Shown here piece by piece: positions 24,656 to 34,527 of a stretch of 64,000 nucleotides of DNA. Origin of the DNA: Polynucleobacter acidiphobus (lineage in GTDB: Bacteria > Pseudomonadota > Gammaproteobacteria > Burkholderiales > Burkholderiaceae); contig NZ_CP023277.1 of assembly GCF_003065385.1 (NCBI RefSeq), forward strand, positions 388,044 to 452,043, in the 5' to 3' direction. The stretch's first letter is position 1; each line of letters opens with the position of its first letter. The position numbers were made by a program, and so were the translations under genes. The notes beneath the pieces are model-generated. The model was not told where the DNA came from and made no database searches. It worked only from the letters and a program-made list of their open reading frames with translations.

Positions 24656-26095
24656 TCATTCTTTTGGAATGCTACCTAACATTAATAGCTGTTTGGTGAA
24701 CGAGCCACTATCGCTTGGGCGCATGGTCCACAAATCGAGCTGAATTTTTGGGTTATAGGGATCCACATAGATGCCATTTTTTCGTAATTCGTAATGCAAA
24801 TGGGGGCCGGTGGAACGGCCGGTCGAGCCAACATAGCCAATCTCCATCCCACGCCGAATATCATTGCCGACGACTAATTCATTATTGTAATTACTCAAGT
24901 GGGCATAATAAGTTCGATAGTTGCCTGGATGGTCAATGATGATGAGTTTGCCGTACGCCCCGCTATATCCCAGAAATGCCACTTTCCCATTTGCCACACT
25001 GAATACTGGCGTGCCAGTAGGCGCCGCATAGTCAATCCCCATATGGGTTCGATAGCGTCGGTCTTTGCCTTGGGCTTGCGGATTATTGGGATTGGTTCGT
25101 GAGCGAATCGGGACTTGCCCAACACCCCGTGAGATCCGTCGATAGCTCAGAGGGTTGGTCCAAAAGCTACGCTCAATGGAGTCGCCGTTGGTAGTAAAGA
25201 ATGATCCCGGAATATCATCACGATCCAACCAAAACGCATCGGCGAGCACTTGATTGGTTGCCAGATTCAGAATCTCGACCGCCCAAATTTGTGCCCAGCG
25301 ATCCCGGGTGCCAAAATCAACAATGACGCGCACTTGCTTAGGACTATTTTCTAGTGAGGCAGAGTCATCTGGATAGAGTTGCTTCACGATCGAGTTGAGT
25401 TCCCAGGCAAGCTCAACCGGCAATCTATCCCCTAAACGCTGGGGGTCATAGAGAACCTCTTGCAAGGGGATAAATAGCTCGGTCCAAAACTGCATTTGAT
25501 CAGCAAGGTTTTCTTCTTGAACGAGGTATCCTCCAAATCCCGAGGTAGTAAAAGTCAAAATTTGAGATTTCTCATTTCGGCTTGGCCCATTCATGATGCT
25601 AAGTGACTCAAAGCGTCCCCGTTTTCCGAAAGCAACGACATAAGGAATGCAGGGACCACTTGCGGAGTCGAAGAACCGACCCGTTTGATTCTTAAAATAT
25701 TCCAAAAACTCAGGATCGTTGATTCCAATCCGACTCGGAAGGTTGCTTTCTCGAAAGCCTCGTTTGAGGCAGCCACGTTGAACCTGAAAATCAGGGAGCG
25801 CATCGAATTGGCTGTACTCCTCGGTGCCGGGATCAGTCAGCTGTTGGTTTTGCTCTGCAGCCGATTTGCTCTGCAAGCCAGAGCCACCACTAACTGTTTT
25901 ACTTTGTGCTCGTTGATTGACCTGAATCCCCTTTTGGGGAGCAGCCACTTTTTTGTTCGCCGGATTCGATTTAGTATTTGGGCTGGATTGAGACAGCACT
26001 AGCTGACTGCACAGTATGAGACCAATTCCAAAACATACTTTGCCCCAAAGAGCCAAAGATCGAACACTGAATCGAGAGGTATGGGATTGATACAC
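24656..26095 (-). CDS. Secreted M23-family peptidoglycan peptidase
   Basis: This 479-residue protein has an N-terminal hydrophobic signal (about 12-36), a disordered S/Q/K-rich region (36-90), a large middle domain, and a C-terminal LytM/M23 domain. The zinc ligands are visible in HMGIDYAAPTGTP (HxxxD) and GPHLHYELRKNG (HxH). It probably trims cell-wall cross-links or activates amidases. The middle domain (about 100-330) resembles the N-terminal part of other M23 proteins but is not identified further. It immediately precedes ccmA and may be the first gene of that transcript. Confidence 0.88.
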   Translation of the reverse strand: MYQSHTSRFSVRSLALWGKVCFGIGLILCSQLVLSQSSPNTKSNPANKKVAAPQKGIQVNQRAQSKTVSGGSGLQSKSAAEQNQQLTDPGTEEYSQFDALPDFQVQRGCLKRGFRESNLPSRIGINDPEFLEYFKNQTGRFFDSASGPCIPYVVAFGKRGRFESLSIMNGPSRNEKSQILTFTTSGFGGYLVQEENLADQMQFWTELFIPLQEVLYDPQRLGDRLPVELAWELNSIVKQLYPDDSASLENSPKQVRVIVDFGTRDRWAQIWAVEILNLATNQVLADAFWLDRDDIPGSFFTTNGDSIERSFWTNPLSYRRISRGVGQVPIRSRTNPNNPQAQGKDRRYRTHMGIDYAAPTGTPVFSVANGKVAFLGYSGAYGKLIIIDHPGNYRTYYAHLSNYNNELVVGNDIRRGMEIGYVGSTGRSTGPHLHYELRKNGIYVDPYNPKIQLDLWTMRPSDSGSFTKQLLMLGSIPKE

Positions 26096-26209
26096 ACCTC
26101 AATTATCCAATATCAAGAAGGGTAATCGAGGCATTTATGCCGTAGTGCAACAATTTCGCATCTAAAAACTGGGTATGATCAGGCATTGACCTTAACGGAG
26201 CGGTAATCG

Positions 26210-26467
26210 ATGCAAGCTGTGATGATTCGTCTGATGACCGCTGCCTGTGTATTGAGCGCCCCTTCCTCGCAGGCCTGGGCCAAAAGTTGCTCAGAACCAT
26301 TGGCTCCACAAAATACTGCCCGCCCAGGATCCAAGCCAGTGAGCTACGACGATTGTGTCAAGCAGGCTCGTATGGATTGTGAGCGAACTGCACGAGATCG
26401 TAAGTTGATCGACGTTGCTAAAGAGAGTTTTATGAAACGGTGCCTCGCAGAATCCATCGGCAAATAA
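26210..26467 (+). CDS. Small secreted cysteine-containing protein (85 aa)
   Basis: This 85-residue ORF has a signal-like start (RLMTAACVLSAPSSQAWA) with probable cleavage before KSCSEP. The mature part has four cysteines (SCSE, DDCVKQ, MDCER, KRCLAES) that could form two disulfides. No domain is recognised. The gene lies alone between the divergent M23 peptidase and the enolase-superfamily gene. Confidence 0.6.
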   Translation: MQAVMIRLMTAACVLSAPSSQAWAKSCSEPLAPQNTARPGSKPVSYDDCVKQARMDCERTARDRKLIDVAKESFMKRCLAESIGK

Positions 26468-26512
26468 TCGCTACAATCATTTTCTTTGATTGGTTAACCA
26501 AAAGAGGAAAAA

Positions 26513-27649
26513 ATGCCGATTATTGAATCCGTTCAAGTGGCCAGCGTGCCAGTTCCCTTAGATGTTGTCACATCGTTTGCGACTCGAACCGTGAGCGAGC
26601 GCCATTACTGCATCGTTAAAGTTCGCAGTAAAGATGGTCACGAGGGGGTTGGCTTCTGTTACGTCGGATCTGCCGCCGGCAGTATCGCCAAAGTGGCCGT
26701 TGAGCAATTATTGGCTCCGAAATTGATTGGGCAGAATAGCCATCGCAGCGAAGGACTTTGGTCTGAGATGTATGCGGAATCGATTTTGCAGGGCCGTTCG
26801 GGCTCTGTCATGCGTGGTATCTCGATTCTGGATACTGCAATTTGGGATCTCAATGCCCGCTCCGTTGGTTTGCCTCTTCATCAATACTTGGGATGCGTGG
26901 TAGATGATCGTGTCCCCGCCTATGCCAGCGGTGGTTACTACTTAGAAGGTAAAACCCCAGCCAAATTGGGCAAGGAGATGGAATCCTTTGTGAAGCTTGG
27001 CTTTAAGGCAGTGAAAATGAAGGTTGGTCGCCTATCACCTCGCGAGGAGGAGGCTCGAGTCAAAGCTGCTCGCAGTGCCGTTGGTGACGATGTCCTCTTA
27101 ACGCTCGATGCGAATAATGCCTGGCGCGATTTGCCAACCGCCATGGAGTATGTACGCCGCTTTGAGAAGTACAACCCCTATTGGCTAGAGGAGCCGTTTT
27201 CTCCTGATGCTATTGATTTACATGCCCGCTTAGCAAAAAATACCTCCATTACGATCGCCACCGGCGAAATTGAGGTCGGCCGTTGGCGCTTTCGTGAGCT
27301 GGTTGATGCCGGTGGCGCAACGATCCTGCAGGCGGATGCGGCAGTGTGTGGTGGCATTAGTGAATTCAGACGGATTGCTGCCTATGCAGACTCCAAAGGA
27401 ATTACGGTTTGCCCTCATTGGTTCCATGATCTACATGCACCCTTAGTTGCAGCAACACCCAATGCTCGCTTTGTGGAGTTTTTCCCAGATAACCAAGTCT
27501 TAAACTTCAGACGCCTCATTAATAAGCAATTGGCATTTAAGAACGGTGATCTGATTTTGCATAAAACACCAGGATTGGGATTTGAGTTTGATGAAGCTGC
27601 GGTTAAGAAATACGCCGGCAAATCAGCTTGGACGACAATCAAAAAATAG
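26513..27649 (+). CDS. Enolase-superfamily (mandelate racemase/muconate lactonising) enzyme
   Basis: This 378-residue enzyme has an N-terminal capping domain and a TIM barrel. Catalytic lysines are K168 and K170 (KAVKMKVGR), metal ligands D199 (LTLDANNAW), E226 (WLEEPF) and E252 (ATGEIEVG), and H302 in CPHWFHD pairs with D276. The KxK plus His-Asp set is that of the mandelate racemase subgroup, many of which dehydrate sugar acids. AGAGGAAA lies just before the ATG. It converges with the TRAP operon, which with the nearby lyase and dehydratase suggests hydroxy-acid or sugar-acid breakdown. Confidence 0.88.
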   Translation: MPIIESVQVASVPVPLDVVTSFATRTVSERHYCIVKVRSKDGHEGVGFCYVGSAAGSIAKVAVEQLLAPKLIGQNSHRSEGLWSEMYAESILQGRSGSVMRGISILDTAIWDLNARSVGLPLHQYLGCVVDDRVPAYASGGYYLEGKTPAKLGKEMESFVKLGFKAVKMKVGRLSPREEEARVKAARSAVGDDVLLTLDANNAWRDLPTAMEYVRRFEKYNPYWLEEPFSPDAIDLHARLAKNTSITIATGEIEVGRWRFRELVDAGGATILQADAAVCGGISEFRRIAAYADSKGITVCPHWFHDLHAPLVAATPNARFVEFFPDNQVLNFRRLINKQLAFKNGDLILHKTPGLGFEFDEAAVKKYAGKSAWTTIKK

Positions 27650-27664
27650 TACGAAACGAATCAT

Positions 27665-27695
27665 AAAAAAAGCCGCTTGATGAAAGCGGCTTTTT
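27665..27695. terminator. Bidirectional rho-independent terminator
   Basis: AAAAAGCCGCTT and AAAGCGGCTTTTT form a strong hairpin around GATG, with A and T runs on either side. It lies between the convergent enolase-superfamily and TRAP permease genes and can serve both. Confidence 0.9.
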
Positions 27696-27709
27696 AATTG
27701 GTGACCCTG

Positions 27710-29725
27710 CTAGGCGGTGGGCTTGGGCTTGGCCTTAAAGTACTTAAAGAACTGCAAAATGAGTACAAAGCCAAATCCAGCAAAGCCAATCATATCGGCA
27801 GTTGGCGAGGTATAGGCCAAGGCAACACCAGAAACAATCATTAAGGTGCGCTCCAGAATGTTGGTCTTTTCAATAAACCAACCCTGTAGACCACCGGCCA
27901 GCGCCACAATTCCGACGATGGCGGTTAGCGTTGACCAAACAATTTCCATCCAATTGGCCTCGGCCAAAGCAGTGGTAGAACCCATCAGTAAGAGGCTAAC
28001 CCCTGATTTATCGAGTACGAACATAAAGGGCACCAAAATCGCAGGCGCCACGTATTTCCAGCTTTGTAAAGTTGTTTTATATGGATTACCTTTACAAATC
28101 GCTGCCGCCGCAAAGGGCGATAGGGCAGTTGGTGGTGAAACCTCCGATAACACTGCGTAGTAAAAGATAAACATATGCGCCGCAAAAGCGGGAACGCCCA
28201 AGTTGATGAGTGCGGGTGCCGCAATCACAGCACAAATAATGTAGGAGGCTGTGACTGGTACAGCTAGACCCACAATCCAGACAATGAAGGCAGTAAATAT
28301 GGCGGTGAGTAATAAAGAGCCGCCTGCATACTGAATTACAATCGAACTGAACTTTAAGCCCAAACCAGTTAATACCACGGTACCCACAATCAGACCAGCA
28401 CCAGCGCAGGTTGCCGCAATGGCCAGAACACCGGTTGAGCCAGAAGCGAGCGCCTTGGTTAAATTGGATTCATAAAGACCTTTGAGGATGGGTTGCTTAC
28501 CCATAAACCACTCGTAGGGGATGATGGCAGTGTCTCTGCGCAGCATGCTGGTTAACGCAGAAATAATCGTTGCCCATAACACAGCCATGACGGGCGTGAA
28601 GCCCATCATCATGAATAAAACAATGGAAATCAGTGAAAAGAAATGGAACCAGTATTTTTTACTAAGGGACCATGCGCTCTCGACCGCCTCAAAATGCATC
28701 GCTTTCATGCCGTACTTACGAACATCGATTTCCACCATCGTAAAAAGTCCGAGATAAAACAAAATGGTCGGAATAATCGACATTAATAAAACATCGAGAT
28801 ACGAAATCTTCAAAAAGTCGGCAATCAAGAAGGCTGCTGCACCCAATACCGGCGGAGAAATGATCGCCCCTAGGCCACCAGCTGCTAAGAGGCCGCCAGC
28901 TGCGTTTTTCTCGTAACCTACCTTATCGAGCATTGGGGCTGCTACTGAGCCGACGGTGACGGTGGTGGCTACGCCGGACCCAGAGGGGCCGCCCAGCAAG
29001 AATGAAGAGAGAACAATGGTGCGTCCTACACCAGATGATTTACCGCCCATGGCAGCAAATGAGAAGTCGATAAAAAACTTGCCCGCACCCGTAAATTGCA
29101 AGAATGCCCCAAAGATCGTAAAGAGAATAATGAGGGTAGCGGATACATCAACCGCGGTACCGTAGATACCCTCTAGGGTCATATACATAAACCCAACCAG
29201 ACGGTCTACTGAGTAGCCTTTATGGGTCCAGGGGGCTGGAAGCAAGTCTCCAAAAAGTGCGTAGAGTAAAAATAGTATGGTCACTGATACCAAAATAGCG
29301 CCACTGGTGCGACGCACAGCCTCTAGGATTAATAGGATCAGTATGGAGCCCCAAACCACATCCATGCGGTCGGGCGCAGTATTGCGATCGCCAAAATCAT
29401 CTCCACCGGCAATTGCGTAATAGGCAATATAAATCGCCAACAGGGCGCAAATCACATCCCACCACTTCACTTGATTCTTGTACCGCGCCAACATCGGAAA
29501 GCTTAAGAAGACCAAAAAAAGCATAAAGCTCACGTGTACTGTTCTAAGCACTTGGGTTGGAACAATGGAGTAAGCGGCGTACAAATGAAACAGCGACATA
29601 CCAACCGCCATCAAGGTCAAAAAGATCGCAAAGATCCCTTTGTAATTATTGGAGTCACCCTCTTCTTGTTTAATCAGCGCATCTAATTTTTCTTGGGTTG
29701 CGCTATCAATTGCACTTTGGCTCAT
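27710..29725 (-). CDS. Fused TRAP transporter permease (TAXI type)
   Basis: This 671-residue polytopic protein combines the small DctQ-like part (first about 160 residues) with the large DctM-like part (about 170-620), as is usual for TAXI-TRAP systems. The family motif region GGPSGSGVATTVTVGSVAAP and AGGLLAAGGLGAIISPPVLG is clear. It is an ion-driven importer for carboxylates, fed by the binding protein encoded immediately upstream. C-terminal hydrophobic segments after 590 extend the protein. The substrate is inferred to be an organic or sugar acid from the neighbours. Confidence 0.92.
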   Translation of the reverse strand: MSQSAIDSATQEKLDALIKQEEGDSNNYKGIFAIFLTLMAVGMSLFHLYAAYSIVPTQVLRTVHVSFMLFLVFLSFPMLARYKNQVKWWDVICALLAIYIAYYAIAGGDDFGDRNTAPDRMDVVWGSILILLILEAVRRTSGAILVSVTILFLLYALFGDLLPAPWTHKGYSVDRLVGFMYMTLEGIYGTAVDVSATLIILFTIFGAFLQFTGAGKFFIDFSFAAMGGKSSGVGRTIVLSSFLLGGPSGSGVATTVTVGSVAAPMLDKVGYEKNAAGGLLAAGGLGAIISPPVLGAAAFLIADFLKISYLDVLLMSIIPTILFYLGLFTMVEIDVRKYGMKAMHFEAVESAWSLSKKYWFHFFSLISIVLFMMMGFTPVMAVLWATIISALTSMLRRDTAIIPYEWFMGKQPILKGLYESNLTKALASGSTGVLAIAATCAGAGLIVGTVVLTGLGLKFSSIVIQYAGGSLLLTAIFTAFIVWIVGLAVPVTASYIICAVIAAPALINLGVPAFAAHMFIFYYAVLSEVSPPTALSPFAAAAICKGNPYKTTLQSWKYVAPAILVPFMFVLDKSGVSLLLMGSTTALAEANWMEIVWSTLTAIVGIVALAGGLQGWFIEKTNILERTLMIVSGVALAYTSPTADMIGFAGFGFVLILQFFKYFKAKPKPTA

Positions 29726-29746
29726 GGTATAGGTCTTTACTGAAAA

Positions 29747-29766
29747 ATGGCCGCATTAGCGGCCAT
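29747..29766 (-). terminator. Hairpin between TAXI binding-protein and permease genes
   Basis: ATGGCCGC ATTA GCGGCCAT is a perfect 8-bp stem. Read on the minus strand it is followed by TTTTTC, so it can act as an intrinsic terminator or RNA-stabilising hairpin after the binding-protein gene. This would give more binding protein than permease, a common arrangement. Confidence 0.7.
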
Positions 29767-29788
29767 TCAAACAAAACGAAGAAACGAA

Positions 29789-30739
29789 TTAATTGACTTT
29801 AATGTTTTTCTCTTTGAAGTACTTCAAAGCACCAGGATGAAATGGAACTGGTGTTGACGCAGCTTTTTGACCTTCGGGGGTCACATTGATGTACTCAAAG
29901 TGTGAACGTACCAAGTCAATCTTGTTATCAAACACGGCTTTCACGATGTCATAGGCCTCTTTTTCAGACATCTTTGAGCTGGTGACCAAGATATTGGCAA
30001 CAGAGATCACGTTATTGTCTTTATCCATACCCTTATAAGTGGTCTTTGGAATCACATCCTTGAAGTAGAGGTTGCCATATTTTTTGTTCATGGCATCGAC
30101 TTCTTTGGAGTGATCAATCATCACAATCTTAGTACCAGGAGTATTAGCCAAGTCAGTAACAGCGGCAGTTGGTAAGCCACCTACCCAGAAGAACGCATCA
30201 ATCTTACGGTCTTTCACAGCATTGACTGACTCTGCCACACCAAGACGCTCACGCTTCATGTCTTTATCTTTATCGAGACCAGCAGCTTCAATGACGCGAA
30301 AAGCCATCACCTCAGTAGCGCTGCCAGGGCTTCCTGTGCTCACACGCTTGCCTTTGAGATCTTGCATCGTTTTGATGCCCGATGCCTCGGTGGTCACAAT
30401 GTGCATCCGATTAGGATAGAGAACTAACAAGGTGTTGAGGTCAATTTTTTTACCCGAGAACTTGCCTTGACCAGTTTGTGCATCTTTAGCGGCATCGGCC
30501 ATTGAGAAGCCAATGTAAGGCTTACCAGTGCCGATCAGGTTGAGGTTATCCACTGAGCCGCCAGTTACCTCAGCAGTCGCAGACATCCCAGGCACTTTTT
30601 TGGACAGAACAGCTGCTAGGCCGCCACCCATGGGATAGTAAACACCGCCGGTACCGCCAGTCGCGACCGAAAGATTTTGAGCTTGAACGCTGCCCCAAAG
30701 CAGTGCAAAGCACAGAGGCAACAATTTAAGTAGTTTCAT
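29789..30739 (-). CDS. TAXI-family TRAP solute-binding protein
   Basis: This 316-residue protein starts at ATG 30739, supported by AGGAGA 8-13 bp upstream. The signal peptide ends about VQAQN. The mature start, LSVATGGTGGVYYPMGGGLA, is the TAXI family signature. KRVSTGSPGSATEVMAFRVI and RKIDAFFWVGGLPTAAV follow as expected. It binds the substrate in the periplasm and hands it to the fused permease downstream. Confidence 0.92.
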   Translation of the reverse strand: MKLLKLLPLCFALLWGSVQAQNLSVATGGTGGVYYPMGGGLAAVLSKKVPGMSATAEVTGGSVDNLNLIGTGKPYIGFSMADAAKDAQTGQGKFSGKKIDLNTLLVLYPNRMHIVTTEASGIKTMQDLKGKRVSTGSPGSATEVMAFRVIEAAGLDKDKDMKRERLGVAESVNAVKDRKIDAFFWVGGLPTAAVTDLANTPGTKIVMIDHSKEVDAMNKKYGNLYFKDVIPKTTYKGMDKDNNVISVANILVTSSKMSEKEAYDIVKAVFDNKIDLVRSHFEYINVTPEGQKAASTPVPFHPGALKYFKEKNIKVN

Positions 30740-30806
30740 GTAGATATCTCCTGTAATCATTATTGATCGTTACTACAAGCCGTAAGTCTATACCAATTTA
30801 ATGGCC

Positions 30807-31727
30807 TTAAAGCCCTTCCATCTGGAAGTTAATTTTTTGCAGTTCGCAAACCAGTCTGTTTTGCTGCTCTGCATCGAGGGATAGTAAAGGAGGTCTCACG
30901 CGTAACCAATCAGGATCGCCGCTGTAGTGTGCGACCGCTGCCTTCATGCCAGGAATCATCGGGAACTGGGCAAAAATGGCCCGTACTACCGATAGGGACT
31001 CTTGGAGGGCATCTGCCCCTGGTTCTAGCCATCGCGTTGCCAGTTGGGCAATTGCTTTTGGATTGACATTCGCAGTAGCTGAGATGCAACCCACGCCCCC
31101 GGCTTTTAAGGTGCGCAGTAAAAATACCTCACTGCCTGCATAGACCCGAAATGCTGAACCCGCCAAGGCTTTAATCACAGATTCGGTATATGGCCAATCC
31201 CCCGAACTATCTTTCATCCCAATGACGGTATTGGGATAAGCTTTCACCAAGCGCTCCAAAAGGGGAATACTTAGGCCAATTTTGGTCACCGGAGGAATGT
31301 TATAGACATAGATTTTTAAGTTTGTATCAGCCACTTTTTCGATGACCTCAGCGTAAAACGCAAATAAACCGTCATCGGCGACGTCCTTGTAATAAAAGGG
31401 CGGGAGCATCAATACCCCAGCGCAACCAGCATTCACCGCGGCTCTTGTCATAGCAACTGCATCATCAACCGAGCATGCACCAGTACCGGGCATCACATTG
31501 TTTGGATTGAGTCCACCATCAATTAATTCCTCTAACACCATGATCTTTTGGCGCGCCGACATGGAGTTGGCCTCGGAGTTTGTTCCAAATACTGCTTGAC
31601 CCACTCCATGACTTTGCAACCACTGGCATTGCCGTAGGAGTTTTTTGGCATTCGGACTACCATCGGCATTAAATGGGGTTAGCACTGGGGATAAAACGGC
31701 AGAAAAACTTGAGGGATGTACGGGCAT
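30807..31727 (-). CDS. DapA-family (dihydrodipicolinate synthase-like) lyase
   Basis: This 306-residue TIM-barrel enzyme uses ATG 31727, with GGAG 8 bp before it. The Schiff-base lysine is K172 (VIGMKDSSGD) and the tyrosine is Y142 (IYVYNIPP). The 2-oxo-acid site GTNSEAN replaces the usual GTTGE, so it is probably not lysine-pathway DapA but a catabolic aldolase or dehydratase acting on a 2-keto-deoxy sugar acid. It is in the same direction as the TAXI-TRAP genes and the dehydrogenase upstream. Confidence 0.85.
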   Translation of the reverse strand: MPVHPSSFSAVLSPVLTPFNADGSPNAKKLLRQCQWLQSHGVGQAVFGTNSEANSMSARQKIMVLEELIDGGLNPNNVMPGTGACSVDDAVAMTRAAVNAGCAGVLMLPPFYYKDVADDGLFAFYAEVIEKVADTNLKIYVYNIPPVTKIGLSIPLLERLVKAYPNTVIGMKDSSGDWPYTESVIKALAGSAFRVYAGSEVFLLRTLKAGGVGCISATANVNPKAIAQLATRWLEPGADALQESLSVVRAIFAQFPMIPGMKAAVAHYSGDPDWLRVRPPLLSLDAEQQNRLVCELQKINFQMEGL

Positions 31728-31739
31728 CACAATCTCCAA

Positions 31740-32669
31740 TTACATGGCAATAGGGGTTGGTAGAGGACGTTGATTAAAAAAAGCATCGAGATTATCAATC
31801 GCAAGATTCGTCATTGCTTGACGCGTCTCTTGGGTGGCGCTGCCAATATGTGGCGTGAGTAAAACATTGGAAAGCTCTAAAAAACGTGGATCAGGATTTG
31901 GCTCATTTTCAAATACATCCAAGGCGGCCCCAGCAATGATTTGGTTTTGCAAGGCGAATAGCAGATCTGATTCATTGACAACACTTCCGCGAGCAACATT
32001 AATCAAGTAGGACGAGGGGCCTAAAGCCTCAAGCACCTCCCGATCAATCATGCGCTCAGTTTCCTTACCGCCGGGGCAGCTCAGAATTAAGATATCGCTC
32101 ATGCTTGCTAGCTCAATTAATGAGGAAATGTATGGATAGGAGAGGTGCTTGTCATGCGGACCATGGTAGGCAATCTTTACCTTAAACGGCACGAGGCGAG
32201 CTGCCAGCTCTTGACCAATTCGTCCCATGCCCACAATCCCAATTGTTTTGCCTGCCAAGGAAGTTGTAAACGGAAATGCTCCCTTACTCCAATTTTTATG
32301 AAGTACAAATTCATGCGCTTTTGGAATTTGACGGAGTAGAGCAAACAACATGCCGATCGTGAGCTCGCACACTGCATCGTTGAGTACCCCTGGCGTGTTC
32401 GATGCCATGATTCCTCTTTGCTTTAAATAATCGAGCGGAAGATTGTCATATCCAACGCCACAGCAGGCAATCATTTTGACCTGGGGTAATTGATCTAACA
32501 GAATGGGGGTAATCGGATAGCTGGGTCTCGTCAAAATCGCCTGAACATCTTTTTGTGGAATGGGACCTTGGGGGTCAGGCATCATGACTGGTGTTAGGCG
32601 GCGCAAGACCTCATCTTGCATGATTTCAGGGAAAAATCCCACTTGTAATACGCTATTGACTGGAATCAT
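31740..32669 (-). CDS. D-isomer-specific 2-hydroxyacid dehydrogenase
   Basis: This 309-residue NAD(P)-dependent enzyme has the Rossmann motif GIVGMGRIGQELA, the catalytic arginine in NVARGSVV, the glutamate in FENEP and the histidine in TPHIGSAT. It resembles glyoxylate/hydroxypyruvate reductases. It is the first gene of a minus-strand run with the DapA-like lyase and TAXI-TRAP genes, and is divergent from the IlvD/Edd dehydratase (72 bp between starts). It likely interconverts a 2-keto acid and hydroxy acid in this pathway. Confidence 0.88.
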   Translation of the reverse strand: MIPVNSVLQVGFFPEIMQDEVLRRLTPVMMPDPQGPIPQKDVQAILTRPSYPITPILLDQLPQVKMIACCGVGYDNLPLDYLKQRGIMASNTPGVLNDAVCELTIGMLFALLRQIPKAHEFVLHKNWSKGAFPFTTSLAGKTIGIVGMGRIGQELAARLVPFKVKIAYHGPHDKHLSYPYISSLIELASMSDILILSCPGGKETERMIDREVLEALGPSSYLINVARGSVVNESDLLFALQNQIIAGAALDVFENEPNPDPRFLELSNVLLTPHIGSATQETRQAMTNLAIDNLDAFFNQRPLPTPIAM

Positions 32670-32741
32670 GTCTCGATTCTATTTTTATTGGAATAATGTG
32701 ACATTGTAAGTCGATATTTTTAACATTTTGGATACCACCCA

Positions 32742-34526
32742 TTGAGCACCATTAACGATCCTAAAGCTGCATCGAACAGCGCACCCCAAACCGGAATTCG
32801 CAAGGGCCTCACTCGCTACGGCGATACCGAATTTTCTCTATTCATGCGTAAAGCCTTCATTAAGGCAATGGGATTTAGTGATAGCGCTCTTGACCGGCCG
32901 ATCGTTGGAATCACGAATACCTATAGTGACTTCAACCCTTGCCATGGCAATGTGCCACAAATGATTGAGGCGATTAAGCGGGGTGTGATGCAGGCAGGGG
33001 GGATGCCGATGGTGTTCCCAACCATCTCCATTCACGAGTCGTTTGCATTTCCAACCAGCATGTATTTGCGCAATTTGATGGCGCTTGATACCGAAGAGAT
33101 GATGCGCTCGCAACCGGTGGATGCTGTAGTGCTTGTTGGTGGTTGCGATAAAACCATCCCCGCCCAATTAATGGCTGCCGCCAGCCTTGATGTGCCAGTG
33201 TTATCCATTCCGACGGGCCCAATGTTGACCACCTTGCATCAAGGCGATCGCTTGGGGGCTTGCACCGATTGCCGTCGATATTGGGGAAAGTTTCGGGCTG
33301 GAGAAATTGATCAGGCAGAAATTGATGAGATCAATGGCAAATTAGCCCCAACGACCGGTACTTGTATGGTGATGGGAACCGCCAGCACCATCGCCTGCAT
33401 GGTTGAGACCGCTGGTTTGAGTTTGCCTGGCACAGCTGCTGCCCCAGCAGTCACTGCCGAACGCTTTCGTTTATCGGAGCTCACCGGCCGCAGAGCGGTT
33501 GAGCTGGGTAAAACGGCGAGCGAGGGTCGCTTTTCGCCTCGCACCATTTTAAGTCCCGAAGCGTTGACGAATGCGCTTGTGGTCCTGCATGCGATCGGCG
33601 GCTCAACCAATGCCTTGATTCATTTCACGGCGATCGCAGCACGTCTGGGAATCAAACTGGATTTGGAACGCTTTGATCGCTTGGGTCAAAATATTCCAGT
33701 CTTGGTGGATTTAAAGCCCAGCGGCTCCCACTATATGGAGCACTTATACGAAGACGGTGGCTTGATGGGTGTCTTGCGAGAGTTAAAGCCCCATTTGCAC
33801 CTCGATTGCTTAACGGTATCTGGTAGAACATTGGGCGAGGAGATTGATGCAGCAAAAGTTACCAAAGCCCGCAAAGTAATCCGGATTGCGAGTGAACCAA
33901 TTTACCCTGTGGGCGGCTTGGCTGTTTTGAAGGGCAATTTAGCACCACGCGGGGCAGTGATTAAGCACTCAGCAGCCAGCCCCAATTTGCTCAAACATCG
34001 CGGTCGGGCGGTGGTCTTTAAGTCTTTGGAGGATTTAGCTTTACGCGTGGACAGTCCAGATTTAGACGTTACGGCAGACGACATCTTGGTCTTACAAAAT
34101 GCGGGCCCTAAAGGTGCGCCAGGTATGCCCGAAGCAGGCTACTTACCAATTCCCAAAAAACTCGCTCAAGCCGGAGTTAAGGATATGGTTCGGATCTCGG
34201 ATGCGCGCATGAGCGGTACCGCCTTTGGCACGATTGTGTTGCACGTTACTCCAGAATCGGCAGAGAACGGACCACTTGCCATTGTTCAAGATGGCGACAT
34301 GATTACGCTGGATGTTGAAAAACGTCTATTGCAATTAGAACTGGATGATGCAGAAATTGCGCGTCGAATTGCTGCTCTTGAAACACCAGCGAAGCGCTTG
34401 AATATTCCAAAAACGGGCTATCGTCATCTCTATCAAACGACGGTTACGCAAGCGGATGTTGGGTGTGATTTTGACTTTATGGTTCCATCCGCACATGGCG
34501 TGGTTCCACTATTGAAGGGAAATTGA
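32742..34526 (+). CDS. IlvD/Edd-family dehydratase (probably sugar-acid)
   Basis: This 594-residue protein starts at TTG 32742. Iron-sulfur cluster cysteines appear in DFNPCHGNVPQ, VLVGGCDKTIPA and GACTDCRRYWG, and the C-terminal active-site stretch in DARMSGTAFG. The family includes dihydroxyacid dehydratase and the sugar-acid dehydratases. The GACTDCRRYW pattern and the catabolic neighbours favour an aldonate dehydratase such as arabinonate or xylonate, but this is inference. It is divergent from the hydroxyacid dehydrogenase and followed 1 bp later by the 3-hydroxyacyl-CoA dehydrogenase-like gene. Confidence 0.85.
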   Translation: MSTINDPKAASNSAPQTGIRKGLTRYGDTEFSLFMRKAFIKAMGFSDSALDRPIVGITNTYSDFNPCHGNVPQMIEAIKRGVMQAGGMPMVFPTISIHESFAFPTSMYLRNLMALDTEEMMRSQPVDAVVLVGGCDKTIPAQLMAAASLDVPVLSIPTGPMLTTLHQGDRLGACTDCRRYWGKFRAGEIDQAEIDEINGKLAPTTGTCMVMGTASTIACMVETAGLSLPGTAAAPAVTAERFRLSELTGRRAVELGKTASEGRFSPRTILSPEALTNALVVLHAIGGSTNALIHFTAIAARLGIKLDLERFDRLGQNIPVLVDLKPSGSHYMEHLYEDGGLMGVLRELKPHLHLDCLTVSGRTLGEEIDAAKVTKARKVIRIASEPIYPVGGLAVLKGNLAPRGAVIKHSAASPNLLKHRGRAVVFKSLEDLALRVDSPDLDVTADDILVLQNAGPKGAPGMPEAGYLPIPKKLAQAGVKDMVRISDARMSGTAFGTIVLHVTPESAENGPLAIVQDGDMITLDVEKRLLQLELDDAEIARRIAALETPAKRLNIPKTGYRHLYQTTVTQADVGCDFDFMVPSAHGVVPLLKGN

Positions 34527-34527
34527 G

